A stretch of 64,000 nucleotides of DNA from assembly GCF_000315625.1 (NCBI RefSeq), contig NW_005434569.1, positions 89,349 to 153,348 on the forward strand, given 5' to 3'. This stretch comes from Guillardia theta CCMP2712 (Eukaryota > Cryptophyceae > Pyrenomonadales > Geminigeraceae). The position numbers and the translations under genes were made by a program. Under the pieces are notes generated by a model. The model was not told where the DNA came from. It worked only from the letters and a program-made list of their open reading frames with translations, and made no database searches. Below, piece by piece: positions 40,260 through 51,531 of this stretch (position 1 is its first letter; every line of letters starts with the position of its first letter).

Positions 40260-43066
40260 TTACACTTGTACATCCTCTAAATCATTTACAAAATCGCACA
40301 AGGCAAATGAGATTGTTAGAGATTCCACCAAGATGTCTATGCCTCTGCCTCTGCTATAATCGTTGTCATATACAACTTCTTCAGGCTCGTACGGAATTCC
40401 GTCGGCAGCGCACTGTGCCTGCTTCTCACGCTGTTCTTTTCTCGTTCGAGTCATATCTTGAATTATACTTTTTCTCCACAGCAACCTCCCTAGTTGCTGG
40501 CAAACAAAAGTTCAGCCAAAAGTCTATGACAGATGAAATAATGCAATTACCTTGTGTCTCGCCTCCACAGTTTCCATACTTGACAGAGATAGGGTGGTCC
40601 CAAATTCTTCAATGTGCACTTTGAAGAGTTTTGCAAGGTGACCTTGAGCGATGAAATGAAAATAAACTGCAGAGAACATATCTTTGTCTCCTGTCAAAAC
40701 TGGATATCGAATAGCAAAAGAGTTCAGTCTTTTGGGTAAACTGTCGATCTCCTCCTTGCTCAGTTCATGAAAATGCTTTTTCGAAAGCGTTTTGTCTATC
40801 GAACACCAATTTCGAAAAATATCCTTGCAATACACCTGCTTGTCTGGATCCGTCGGGTACAATACCTCCATCACCCCAGGCAATACGTTTTCTTGAAACT
40901 TGATGCACCGTACCCCATCCAAGTTGGGCATTACATACTCGTCGGTCTTGTATTTGTACTTGATGTTGTGGTTGTCGAAAACCTTCAAGACTGCGTCCAC
41001 CTTCGTGGGCCCGTTCTTCTTGGCCACTTTGAAAATCCATCTCAAAAACATCTGGTCAATTCTCATTCTGTTATGAAGCAGGCAGGCAACAAGCATTCGC
41101 AGCACGTCGTCGCCGAAGAACTCAAGCATGTCGGAGTCCCGCGCTTCTGCGTCATTCTGTCTCAAAACCATGACTCGCTGACCTTGTTCAAGTCTTCCAG
41201 AGTCTTTCGTAGTTTCCATCTGATGCACGTCTTCAGAAGTTATTTTTCCATCATTTTCTATTTCTCCATCATTTCCTGTTACATGCGTACAGCTTTGAAT
41301 AAATTCTCTCTGTGATGCAGACATGCTTGGATCATTTAGGACCCCGAAGTCTCCCGCATCGATATCTCTTGATTCACAAAAATCTGCAAGAGATGTTCTT
41401 TCGGCGATTGGCTCAATTTTGAAAATACGATGCCTTTCCTTCGTGCTTTCTTTGCAGTATATACAACAGTGTGCATCTCGTATTCCTGCCAAGGTCAAAC
41501 TTAGTGAGAGGACAAAACAATGGATGGTCGTACCTTTGATGTTGAAGAGGCCCCAGAGTCCTTTGAGATCAGCCTTCACGTGAAACGTAATGGTGATAAC
41601 CTTCTCAGGATAACTCTCTGCCTCGGTAGTGGTCTTCTCACGTCCACCTAGACAGCTCAGATTCCCATGCTTGTCGGTGTAGAAATGCAGGCCACCTTGT
41701 ATGGTTTTTCCATCTTGAGTCTTGTAATTCTTTCTGATTTCCTGAATGCTTTGTTTATATGGGTGAACAATGTTTTTCTGAATTTTATCTGCAGAGTCTT
41801 CGCCGCTCACGACAGCAAACGTTACTAAACATTCTTGATTCTTATTTCGTTTTTCCTGTTTGAACCGATACTCGCGTATGATGGGAGTGTCTTCGTTCCA
41901 GCGTGCACTTAAGCACAAAGTAACTTCTGTATGAGACGAGTCACTCTGCGCAGATTTTCCCGTCCTGCACCCGTCATATGAAATCCAAGCATCAAGGCTA
42001 TCTGCAGTTGCTATTTCGGGACATTCGGCAATAACTTGCATGTACTTCATTTCCAGGGCGAGTGCAATAGGAACCCCCTTTCCGTCAGGCAAGTCGATGA
42101 TAGGAAGCTTCTGTCTAATCAACGACTTCATACTTCTTGCCTTCTTGGAGACCGAATCATAGGATGGGAAAAATCCAGACCGTTTACATCCACTCAACTT
42201 TGCTTCCGAAGCATTATCTGCATCTTTCTCAAGGCAAGTAGTCGCTTTTCGCATTATCTTGCAAGTCTGTCGTAGCTGTTTGTCAGTCATCTGCATTTTG
42301 AGGCAATCGATAGCCACAGAGTCAACTGTTGGACTTATTGAAGATGCGATCTCGTTCACTGCCCTAAGCACCGAGTGGTCCTTGCGTGCATTGTCAGTCA
42401 AGAAGGGCTTGGTTCCTTGTGCAAATCCTGACAAAAAGGTGGGAAAGAAGAACATGGATGGTTTGCTTGCTATTGTACACATTTCCCCAAAAAGTCTGGC
42501 GACGCATGAATCTTTAGCCCCACTAATTTGTTTCAAACATCGCTCAAAAACATCGGAAACAGGTGTGAACTGCTTCCACATCTTCGTAAGGCAGCTTCGT
42601 TTGGCATCGACCCATTCGGGCTCATCTGGAATCGAGTCAAAAGAATGAAATGCATGTCCTTCTTGCTCCGGGCATACACTATGCCAGATAGTGTCGAAAT
42701 CAACAGTTGGGTCGAAAACTTGGTTTTTCTGCATCAGATCCTTTAAATCGAAATAATCCAGTAGCGCTTTCCCGATGACAGACTGTTCTGATAGTAAGAA
42801 ACCTTCACCACAAGCATCGACGAAGCCTTTCACATCGGGCAACCCATCTTTATCGTAGAATTTTTCCACAGATGCCAAAACTGCTAGACCATTGTATGAG
42901 CCATGCTTGATTCGTATGCGGAGGTCTTTGGCTAGTTTGGGAACATTTTTTTCAAACGCGAACAGCCAGCGAACAGATGTTTTCAGGGCATTGATGATGA
43001 TCTCAAAGGATGAAGTACGAACAGGTGTAGTTGCAAAAATCGACCGATCAACTCGTCCATATCTTC
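40260..43066 (-). CDS. Large unrecognised protein, possibly transposase-derived
   Basis: The main open frame runs from about 43066 to 40524 with no obvious early ATG. A separate minus-strand frame starting MSASQDPPQACSSAPRALKR (ATG at 43212) may supply the first exon. Toward the end, CACAAG|GTAATT (donor at 40537-40538) suggests splicing to a last exon ending at 40260 (IIQDMTRTRKEQREKQAQC). The body has paired cysteines (AHCCIYC), a GGLHFYTDKHGNLSCLGG block, and FGDDVLRMLVACLLHNRMRI followed by a Lys-rich segment. This layout recalls large uncharacterised transposase-like ORFs of algae and oomycetes, but I cannot assign a superfamily. No terminal inverted repeats were found. Confidence 0.4.
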
Positions 43067-43229
43067 ACGGTCCAAAGGACGGGCGGCGCCGCGGGCGGTC
43101 CAAGGACATGGAGGAGCTGCATGGTTCCCCCTGCCAGAGACAAACTCGGCCCGCTTCAGAGCTCTTGGTGCCGACGAGCAAGCTTGGGGGGGGTCTTGAG
43201 ATGCACTCATTGCAAGCATTGTTGTAATC

Positions 43230-44576
43230 AAAGCATCAGACTTGAAAAAGATAGATCATGTTTCGTGAGACAGGTTGGTAATACATGTCTACAAGCAAAT
43301 TGGCGGCAAAATATATACCAGACTGGAGGGCACCCACCCCATGAAATGACCACATCAATTCCTATCACCCCTATCTAGCACTCAAAGTCTCTGTTATAGG
43401 TGTGGGTGGGCATTTGAAATTCGGTGTCAGGGGTAGGTGGGATCCCAAGTTGCTCCCACCACCCACCCTTTGCTGATTCGAACTTTGTGTTTCTCCACCT
43501 ACCAATACTCAAGGAGCAGTCCGTTAGTCAAATAGGGGGGTACAAAAGGGAGACACGGGGACTACCCCTGTACTCATCACGAATGTGTCTGGTCTGGTCT
43601 GAACACGTTCACAGACCACAATTCTGTTTCTCGCCAGGGAGTAACTACCCTACCCTGCAACATCCTTTATTTTCCACCGGTCCAACTAGACTTCATGAAC
43701 CCTACCTGTTCTGTGACTATCATGATGGGGTCCCATGATGCGTGAGAGAGTCATGTCCACCCGACACGCCGGCACGTCGTCCTCTACACCGCCGGCACGT
43801 CGTCCTCTACACGCCGGCATGTCGCCAATAGAACACCAGCATGAAGCGGGCCGCCGCTGCGAGCTTGGCGTCATAGTGACATGCAAAGAGGTTACAAGCC
43901 TTGGTTGCTGAGGAGTGATTTAGGTTGCAACGATAGTGAATGACTGGAACAGCGTTCACATGCCATGGTGAGTATCATGCCGGCCTGGCTTCAAGCTCAG
44001 CTCCTTTGGAATGATCATCGGATCACTGCCGAACGATTCTTTGTAGCCTGGAATCCTGAGTTGCTTTGGTGAGATGTTTGTTGAGTTGGAAAGAAGCTGA
44101 AGTAGTTGCCAAGCCGCTTCATTGCAAGCACTGAGTTGAGATTTTCACTGGCTATCTGCACTTCATGATTTGAAATTTCTGTGGCGATGTGCAAGAAGTG
44201 GATCAATGTAAACAGTGAATCGGTGTAAACGTGTTAAGATTTTCATTTGTTGCAATCTTTACATGAATGCTGCTGCTCATGATTCATCTCATGTCTGACT
44301 GTACATGCAGAAAAATTGGCGGTAGGTACGATTGTTGCCAGGCCGCTGTGCTATTTGGAATGCAGGCAGTATGCTGGTTTGGCTTCTTATGAATGAGACC
44401 TTCGAAGCATCGGAGATTGATTTCGATACCTGGAGATAGTGCCAAACATCAACCTTGCCTGCTTTGTGAATCAATATCATAGTATGACCCACCCGCTGTA
44501 CAGAGGCCATTGGCAAAGTCGGGTGGCAGAAGTACATCTCAGTCACGGTATAAATGTCCAACTTCTCATCCGATGA
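43230..44576. other. Gene-poor stretch with degenerate repeats
   Basis: 43330-43700 contains C- and G-run-rich blocks (CACCCACCCC, GGGGTAGGTGGG) that resemble 55320-55700 and 61740-61960. 43764-43830 carries three copies of CGCCGGCACGTCGTC-type units. 43920-44570 is AT-richer and shows no supported ORF. Confidence 0.5.
43766..43831. repeat. Short GC-rich tandem repeat
   Basis: Three imperfect copies of a 23-bp unit starting CGCCGGCACGTCGTCCTC; the third changes CACG to CATG. The core CGCCGGCACGTC is also found at 39001-39012. Confidence 0.8.
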
Positions 44577-44704
44577 TGATTCGCACTAGGATCTCATTGC
44601 TAGAATCCCATCGATGCGCTGCTGTCACAATTAAAGTGTGTTCAAATTACAATCTATCAAGATAAACTCCCTGTGATGACAAGACACAGTGCCATCAATG
44701 CAAC
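44577..44704. repeat. Dispersed repeat, copy 1
   Basis: About 128 bp, from TGATTCGCACTAGG to CATCAATGCAACG. It matches 53137-53264 in the same orientation with roughly a dozen differences. The invariant core GCGCTGCTGTCACAATTAAA is shared exactly. Confidence 0.85.
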
Positions 44705-44992
44705 GAACTGCAATCAGCAAACGGTAGAACAAGTCACTGAGTGTCAAAGGGCTTGATGCAGCGCAGGCTGCGGTACTACCTTCCACATAATTTCGTCATC
44801 CTCCTTTCCACCGTCGGTCGGGCTATCTAAATGGCAGAAGCTTGATTCAATCATTACAGGATGGCTACTGCAACAAGATTTTTCATCGAAGTCTGCAGCA
44901 CTTCATCTGATTCAAGTTGTCACCAATGAAAAAACTGTAGCAATGATTCAGCTTTCATTGGTCTCACTGTCACACGGCCCGGCCTGCCAGAT

Positions 44993-44997
44993 GTACC
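44993..44997. other. Left target-site duplication GTACC
   Basis: Identical to 51532-51536 immediately right of the element. The empty site would have read CCAGAT-GTACC-CGGTT. Confidence 0.92.
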
Positions 44998-45632
44998 TGT
45001 CAGAGCTCATAGGAACCGAGCCCGAGTCAGACAAAGGCCTATCAGGATGAAAGGACAGGTGGCTGTCTCGTACTCGTGTTCGAAGCTGACTTCTCCTGGA
45101 TGACCCAGGATACTCTACTCCAGTGTGAAGCTGCTGAAAGGACCCCTGTGGAGGCCTTTGTTGCAGCAACCGTGTACCCGTGGGGGACTTACAAGGTAAA
45201 CAGAAGGGGTGCGTCTTGTGCAGTACGACCCGTTGGAAACAGCTTGCTGCCATGCAAGGACGGGGTTCTCTTCCCTGCGAGAGAGCATGGTATCCTCTCG
45301 AAGGTCAGAAGGGATGCTTGTCAACTTCCAAGAACAGGACACCCCTCCTTTCTGTAGCCAAGAGACGGCACCCCTGGCTCATTCCTCGAAGCTATAAAAG
45401 GATGAAACTCGTCAGAGCTAGGTGGTCCTCTTCCCCTTTCGTGTGTGTGCCACGATTGTTGAGACGTCTTTGTGTGTATCGTCTTGTCTTGTTTTGTGTG
45501 TGTGTGTGAAAGAAATAAAAGAGAGTTAGATCTCCTTCTGTTTCACCGCTTTCCCTCTTAGTAGAGAAATCCAACGTGAGTTCTTATTGAACTGCGCTTG
45601 AAGGTCCACTCGAGAATCTTCGAGGTGTGACA
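44998..45632 (+). repeat. 5' LTR of the gypsy element
   Basis: Contains a TATA box (CTATAAAAGG, about 45392-45401), a GT microsatellite near 45496-45508, and a poly(A) signal AATAAA at 45514-45519. This is a complete U3-R-U5 promoter/terminator arrangement. Confidence 0.95.
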
Positions 45633-45638
45633 TAAAAT

Positions 45639-45652
45639 TGGTAGCAAGGTTG
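45639..45652 (+). other. Primer-binding site, initiator-Met tRNA type
   Basis: TGGTAGCAAGGTTG begins six bases after the 5' LTR. The first eight bases complement the 3' end of a typical eukaryotic initiator tRNA-Met (…TGCTACCA). The remainder matches only partly. Confidence 0.65.
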
Positions 45653-45737
45653 TGATCGGTGATAGAGATCGATTCTTCTCTCTTCCCCTCCCTTTCTCCA
45701 CTGTTCTTCTGCTTCTTCCTACGCTTACGTCGCGTAG

Positions 45738-48700
45738 ATGTCCGGATACAATACTCGACTCGCAGCTCGCATGCTGGACGAGAATGCTACGGATACTTTG
45801 GAACATGACTGGCAATCTGCTGCCGGCATTGACGACGATCTTCGTCCCGAATCGACCGAGGATCGGTCGCTCCAAAACATGTCTGCCGCGCTGCTGGAGG
45901 TTCAGCAGCGGTTGAACGCTCTCGAAGCTCCTGCTTCTTCTGAGGCGGTCCCGCCCGCCGCTCTCAAGCCTGGACCGCCCCCCATCTCCTCGCGTGACGG
46001 TCCTCAGCTGGTCTCTCTGGCTGATCAGCAATTGCTTGCTAAGTTGCGCAATCTCCCCAAGTTGGATACTGCCCGCCAAACTAGCGCCAACAATGTCTTG
46101 ACATGGGTTCAAACCATTCAGTACTCCTTTGCTGTGTATGGTATCCCCCGAGCCAACTGGGTTGTCCATACCCTCGATTTACTGGATGCTCCAGTGCGCC
46201 AACACTTCGTGGCCAAGTACCCGCCAGAGACCTTTCGCCGCATGGAGTGGGATACATTTTCAGAGGAAATTCGTGAAAAATTCCTGCCTCCTCACCTGCT
46301 GTCGAATCTCATTCACCAACTCGACAATTTGAATCAAGACCGTCAGGAATCTCTTGCTTCGTATGCTGCCCGAACCCTGACCTTAATCGAGCAACTTCAG
46401 CTCCTTCCGGATGGTAAATTATTTGCGACGTCCTCACTGGTCTGCAAACGGTTCATTAATGGTGTCCGATCGCATATGACTGCTCTACTCTTGAATCAGT
46501 GGGTGACTCTACAGCGTTCGGATGATGTTGACTTCCGTCAGCTCAGGGAGTACGCGCTCAAGATCGACAATCAGACCAGAACCAAAGAACATTCGACGGG
46601 AGCAGATCCCCACCGGCAGCTCTACTCCGTGCAGGTGGGCAATCGCTCCTCTAATTCTAATGATCGCAAGAGTCGTCCTTCTGGCAAGGCTTCGGCCTTC
46701 AAAGAGCGCCGTGCTGCTCGGCAGGACGCCAGGAGTGCGGGAGACTCCTCGTCCCCAAACACATCGACCAATGCCATCCGTTGTTACAACTGTGGCAAAC
46801 TCGGACATCGATCTTCCGAGTGTCGTCGTACCCGCCGCAGTCAGAGTCCTGAACGTGAGCAGTCGTCCGACTCCTCCTCTCCGCCTCTGCTTGGCGCTGT
46901 TCAGACTTCCGACGACCGCAAGGCTGCTCCGTCCGTTGCAGCTAACAAGATTGCTGCTCGCTCGAAGACGCCTAAGCGCCGTCCTCAGGTGCATTTCTCT
47001 GAAGAACTGGAAGATGAAGTGCCTCTGGACGGTGACGCTCTCGAGGTACACTTGCATCCGATTGCACTCCATTCCCTTGGCTCTCAGGAGCACGGGGCGT
47101 CTTCAGGATCGCTTCTCTATCTGCCCATTGTACCACTCACCTCTCCGGTGCCAGCTACTACTTCCGAGATCCTGGCTTTGCTTGACTCGGGTGCTGAGAT
47201 CAGTGTGATCTCGCGTCAGGTTGCGCGACAGCTCCAACTGACCACACAGCGTATTCCCGCCACGCTTACCGCTCAGTTCGCTCATGGCGACGCCAAGGTC
47301 GTGCTTCGTGAAACCTGTCTCCTGCCGTTTCGCATTGCAGGCACCAATGTTGAAACGCAAGAAACGTTCTTCATTTTGGACTCTCCAGCATCACTGCCGG
47401 CGATCTTGTCCCAACCGTTCATTGCCAAGATGAAAATGAATATCGACTTTCATTCCAAGCTCGTTACTATTCCAGCGCAGGATGGTACTGCGGGGCGTCA
47501 ACGCCTTCCGCTCGCATTTCACATCCCTGGTCCTGGCTCCGCGGCTATGCGGCAAGCCCAGTGTTTGATCTTTCCCTGGCATGCGGACTGGAACACGCTT
47601 CAGCCTCCTCCACCTGAGGATATGATGCCCTGGGTCATGGCGACCGTGTCCTCGCCTGTTTCTACCAGTTCGTTGGTCTCTCAGGTCGCCTCGTCGGCCT
47701 CGCCGCTCGCAGCTCAGGCCTTGCAGGAGCTACTCGAGGACTTTTCCGATGTTCTGGTGGACGAACTACCAATCCAGTCACCTGTCTCGCGGGGGCAGTA
47801 TGACGTTGTCCTTCGGGTTCCTGATGACGTTCGTCCAATTCGTCGTCGTCCCTACCGACTTCCTGCGACGCTCCAGGAGGAGCTCGCTAAAACGATCGAC
47901 TTCTTGTTGGCACGCGGCATCATCGAGCGGAACAATGATGTCATGTGGCAGAGTCCCGTCATCTTTGTTCGCAAAGGTCTTTCCTCTGAAGGAGTCCCTC
48001 AATTTCGTTTTTGTATTGATTATCGAGGAGTCAACAATCACCTCCTCGACGACAGTTTTCCGCCTCCCGTCCCTACCGAGCTCATGGAACGGATCGGGCG
48101 AGTGCTCTCGCAGCGTACTGAGTCCAGTACGGATACCCTCTACTTCAGCAAGCTGGATATGGCCTCAGGATTCTGGCAGCTAGCTCTCACTCCTGACAGC
48201 TCTCAATATACTGGGTTTGTTACTGAACAAGGCTCCTACCAATTCCGCGCTCTGCCCTTTGGTCTGAAAACGGCCACAGCTGCCTTCCAGAAGTTCTCAC
48301 AGGGCATCCTCGCAGGTATGGCCAACGTCTTAGTCTACGTCGATGATCTCTTACTATTTTCCATGGGTAATCCTCGTTCACACCTACAGCAGGTGCGTCT
48401 CCTACTGGAGCGCCTCCGCCACCACCAGGTCTTCGTTAAACGGAGCAAGTGTGTGTTTCTTCAGACGCAGATCAGTTTTCTCGGATATACTTTGAATGCG
48501 CATGGGATTGCACCCGAGGCTAGCAAAGTTGCTGCCATCGAAGATTTTCCGCCTCCTGCATCTGTGAAACAACTTCGCCAATTTTTAGGCCTCGCCAATT
48601 TTTATCGGCGTTTCATCAAGAATTTTGCCAACTATGCTGCACCTCTCTCAGATCTGCTGAAAACCAGTCAACGTCGCTTCGTGTGGACTCGGTCTGCTGA

Positions 48701-50786
48701 GACTGCTTTTGCCGCGCTCAAGACAGCTCTTACGCAGGCTCCAGTCTTGGCTCACTTCCGTTCTGATCGGCTGACCATCCTGTACACAGACGCTAGCGAC
48801 CTGGCCATTGGAGCCGCGCTTCATCAGATCGATGAAAACAACGAGGAACATCCCGTTGCATTCTATGGCAAGAAACTCTCCTCCGCCGAACGCAATTACT
48901 CCACCTATGAGCGTGAGCTTCTTGCTCTCAAGGAAAGTCTCCGTCATTTTTCCTACTACTTGATTGGTCGTCGCTTTCGTGTATGTACCGATCACCACAG
49001 CTTGATCAGATTGAACACCCAGTCTGAACTCTCTCCCCGCCTGGCTCGTTGGTTGTCTACCTTCCTTCAGTACGACATGGAGATCCACCACATCCCTGGC
49101 GAAACTAACGTCGTTGCTGATGCCCTCAGTCGGATCTCAGGCGACTCGCCTGCTCCATCGTTCGCTCCCCAATCACCCGCTGATCTGACTCAGGCTCATG
49201 ATCGCGCTATGCGCGCTGAAGACATTGCTCGGGATCTTCTTGTTGGTCTTCATACCGTTCAGATGCTTACGGATTCCTCGTTCGTCTCCCAACTGATGCA
49301 GAACTACTCCACCTGTCCTGATTTTCAGGTTTTATACCAATTGGGCAAAGACGGTGAATTGCTCGGCCAACCGGGTTGTCGTCATTTTGAATTTTCGGAT
49401 GACTTGCTCTACTATGTTGACTCTACCGGCAGGACGAGGATCTGTGTTCCTACCGCTATCCGCGCTGCTGTACTACGCCTAGCGCATGATGATGCCGGAC
49501 ATGTGGGTTCTGACAAAACCTACCTCTCACTTGTTGCCAAAGTCTACTGGAATAACATGAAGCGTGACGTCGAAAATTACGTGCATTCCTGCCTCATTTG
49601 CCAGGCTGCGAAGAACTACAAACAGAAACCCATCGGTTTGCCCAAGAGTCATGACGTTCCTGCTGACAAATTTGACGTCATCTCCGTCGATCTCCTCAGC
49701 GGACTTCCGACTACCTCCCAAGGTCATGATTCTCTCTTCGTCATGTTGGACTCGTTCTCGCAACATGTCACGCTGGCTCCAACTCACAAGTCTGCTACGA
49801 CCCAGGAACTTGTGGATTTATTTCTCCAATACTTCTATCGCACTCGTGGTCTTCCTGCTGCAATCCTTTCGGATAATGGGCCAAATGTCTCCTCGCATTT
49901 TTGGGATACAGTATTTCAGACGCTAGGTGTTCAGGTACGCCACTCTTCCAAGTACTATCCCCAGGCCAATGGTCGCGTTGAACGGATCAATGCCACCATT
50001 CTGGATATGCTCCGCACTAAACTCGCTCAGGGTTCATCTGAATGGACAGTCCATCTTCCATTCATTGAGTTTGCCCTCAATCATGCCCCCCGTCGTGAAA
50101 CAGGGTTATCTGCCTTTCAAGTGGAATACGGCAAGAATCCGCGCTCAGTTATGGATTTGACCCTTGATCAGGTTCTTCCTCAAGCCCGCACGACTGTCGA
50201 CAACATACGTGCAGGTGAAAACCTTGTGCGAGATACCTTGGCCTCGATCGCCAATCGAGCAGAGACGCGTCTACTTCCTTCTCGCCGCCCGCTTCGTTGG
50301 CAAGTTGGTGATTTGGTCTGGATCGACGCGCGTTTATTCAATCAGCAGTTTGAAATTCGCAAATTTCGAGATCGATACATTGGTCCTTTCCCTATCACCG
50401 AGGTTTGCAACAACAACAATTATCGAGTTGATGTTCGCCAGCGCTTCCCTCGCATGGATCAAGATGTTTTTAATGCCAAGTTCCTACGCCCCCATGTGCG
50501 CAGGAAAGATCATTTGCAGCAGCCTGTGGTTTCCCAACCTGTGCCTGGATTCTACGAAGTGGCTCGCATCCTCAATCATCGTCAACGTAATGGTGCGAAG
50601 CAATATCTGGTTCGTTGGAAGGGATTTTCCTCCGCCGACGACACTTGGGAACCTGTTGCCCATCTCTCGCGTACACCGGCGCTCCGTCAGTTGCTTCAGC
50701 AATATGAACAGCATCGCACGCGTCAAGATGCTTCTGCTTCTTCTCATGGACAGCGGCAGCGGCAGCGTCGTGCGCCTCTCAATTAG
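45738..50786 (+). CDS. Gypsy chromovirus Gag-Pol polyprotein
   Basis: 1682 aa from an ATG directly preceded by an in-frame TAG. Gag covers aa 1 to about 345, followed by a CCHC knuckle CYNCGKLGHRSSEC (aa about 349-362). The protease active site LLDSGAEISVIS is near aa 480-491. The reverse transcriptase has FCIDYRGVNN (aa about 757) and YVDDLLLF (aa about 866). RNase H has YTDASDLAIGAAL (aa about 1015). The integrase zinc finger is HDDAGH ... CLICQAAK (aa about 1250-1290), and the DDE core has Asp near 1317, Asp near 1379 and Glu exactly 35 residues later. The chromodomain (aa about 1605-1665: FYEVARILNHR, YLVRWKGFSSADDTWEP) keeps the aromatic cage-type residues and is thought to guide integration into chromatin with specific histone marks. 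No stop codon or frameshift was found, and Gag and Pol share one frame. Confidence 0.97.
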   Translation: MSGYNTRLAARMLDENATDTLEHDWQSAAGIDDDLRPESTEDRSLQNMSAALLEVQQRLNALEAPASSEAVPPAALKPGPPPISSRDGPQLVSLADQQLLAKLRNLPKLDTARQTSANNVLTWVQTIQYSFAVYGIPRANWVVHTLDLLDAPVRQHFVAKYPPETFRRMEWDTFSEEIREKFLPPHLLSNLIHQLDNLNQDRQESLASYAARTLTLIEQLQLLPDGKLFATSSLVCKRFINGVRSHMTALLLNQWVTLQRSDDVDFRQLREYALKIDNQTRTKEHSTGADPHRQLYSVQVGNRSSNSNDRKSRPSGKASAFKERRAARQDARSAGDSSSPNTSTNAIRCYNCGKLGHRSSECRRTRRSQSPEREQSSDSSSPPLLGAVQTSDDRKAAPSVAANKIAARSKTPKRRPQVHFSEELEDEVPLDGDALEVHLHPIALHSLGSQEHGASSGSLLYLPIVPLTSPVPATTSEILALLDSGAEISVISRQVARQLQLTTQRIPATLTAQFAHGDAKVVLRETCLLPFRIAGTNVETQETFFILDSPASLPAILSQPFIAKMKMNIDFHSKLVTIPAQDGTAGRQRLPLAFHIPGPGSAAMRQAQCLIFPWHADWNTLQPPPPEDMMPWVMATVSSPVSTSSLVSQVASSASPLAAQALQELLEDFSDVLVDELPIQSPVSRGQYDVVLRVPDDVRPIRRRPYRLPATLQEELAKTIDFLLARGIIERNNDVMWQSPVIFVRKGLSSEGVPQFRFCIDYRGVNNHLLDDSFPPPVPTELMERIGRVLSQRTESSTDTLYFSKLDMASGFWQLALTPDSSQYTGFVTEQGSYQFRALPFGLKTATAAFQKFSQGILAGMANVLVYVDDLLLFSMGNPRSHLQQVRLLLERLRHHQVFVKRSKCVFLQTQISFLGYTLNAHGIAPEASKVAAIEDFPPPASVKQLRQFLGLANFYRRFIKNFANYAAPLSDLLKTSQRRFVWTRSAETAFAALKTALTQAPVLAHFRSDRLTILYTDASDLAIGAALHQIDENNEEHPVAFYGKKLSSAERNYSTYERELLALKESLRHFSYYLIGRRFRVCTDHHSLIRLNTQSELSPRLARWLSTFLQYDMEIHHIPGETNVVADALSRISGDSPAPSFAPQSPADLTQAHDRAMRAEDIARDLLVGLHTVQMLTDSSFVSQLMQNYSTCPDFQVLYQLGKDGELLGQPGCRHFEFSDDLLYYVDSTGRTRICVPTAIRAAVLRLAHDDAGHVGSDKTYLSLVAKVYWNNMKRDVENYVHSCLICQAAKNYKQKPIGLPKSHDVPADKFDVISVDLLSGLPTTSQGHDSLFVMLDSFSQHVTLAPTHKSATTQELVDLFLQYFYRTRGLPAAILSDNGPNVSSHFWDTVFQTLGVQVRHSSKYYPQANGRVERINATILDMLRTKLAQGSSEWTVHLPFIEFALNHAPRRETGLSAFQVEYGKNPRSVMDLTLDQVLPQARTTVDNIRAGENLVRDTLASIANRAETRLLPSRRPLRWQVGDLVWIDARLFNQQFEIRKFRDRYIGPFPITEVCNNNNYRVDVRQRFPRMDQDVFNAKFLRPHVRRKDHLQQPVVSQPVPGFYEVARILNHRQRNGAKQYLVRWKGFSSADDTWEPVAHLSRTPALRQLLQQYEQHRTRQDASASSHGQRQRQRRAPLN

Positions 50787-50896
50787 GCATTTTACGTGCT
50801 GCGCCTGGAGCGTGTCAGAGAAAAAACAGATTTGACAAGCTGAGAAAGCGAAGTTTTCTGAGTCCTGAGCACTCCAAGAAAGCGCAGAGAAGAGCG

Positions 50897-51531
50897 TGTC
50901 AGAGCTCATAGGAACCGAGCCCGAGTCAGACAAAGGCCTATCAGGATGAAAGGACAGTTGGCTGTCTCGTACTCGTGTTCGAAGCTGACTTCTCCTGGAT
51001 GACCCAGGATACTCTACTCCAGTGTGAAGCTGCTGAAAGGACCCCTGTGGAGGCCTTTGTTGCAGCAACCGTGTACCCGTGGGGGACTTACAAGGTAAAC
51101 AGAAGGGGTGCGTCTTGTGCAGTACGACCCGTTGGAAGCAGCTTGCTGCCATGCAAGGACGGGGTTCTCTTCCCTGCGAGAGAGCATGGTATCCTCTCGA
51201 AGGTCAGAAGGGATGCTTGTCAACTTCCAAGAACAGGACACCCCTCCTTTCTGTAGCCAAGAGACGGCACCCCTGGCTCATTCCTCGAAGCTATAAAAGG
51301 ATGAAACTCGTCAGAGCTAGGTGGTCCTCTTCCCCTTTCGTGTGTGTGCCACGATTGTTGAGACGTCTTTGTGTGTATCGTCTTGTCTTGTTTTGTGTGT
51401 GTGTGTGAAAGAAATAAAAGAGAGTTAGATCTCCTTCTGTTTCACCGCTTTCCCTCTTAGTAGAGAAATCCAACGTGAGTTCTTATTGAACTGCGCTTGA
51501 AGGTCCACTCGAGAATCTTCGAGGTGTGACA
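50897..51531 (+). repeat. 3' LTR of the gypsy element
   Basis: Second copy of the 635-bp LTR. The TATAAAAG and AATAAA signals are conserved at the equivalent offsets. Confidence 0.95.

Larger units (their letters stand above)
44998..51531 (+). mobile_element. Intact Ty3/gypsy chromovirus-type LTR retrotransposon
   Basis: 635-bp LTRs at both ends start TGTCAG and end TGTGACA. By eye they differ at only two positions (near 45059/50958 and 45239/51138). A 5-bp target duplication GTACC flanks the element (44993-44997 and 51532-51536). The internal part has a primer-binding site, one uninterrupted gag-pol frame in the order Gag-PR-RT-RH-IN, and a C-terminal chromodomain. A purine-rich tract (AGCGCAGAGAAGAGCG) precedes the 3' LTR. 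Near-identical LTRs and an open frame mean a very recent, possibly still mobile insertion. Confidence 0.97.

Noticed and set aside
45115-45397. Several overlapping ORFs of 60-109 codons in the gypsy LTR, repeated at 51014-51296
   Set aside because: Present identically in both LTRs because LTRs are duplicates; they overlap the U3 promoter and match no known protein.
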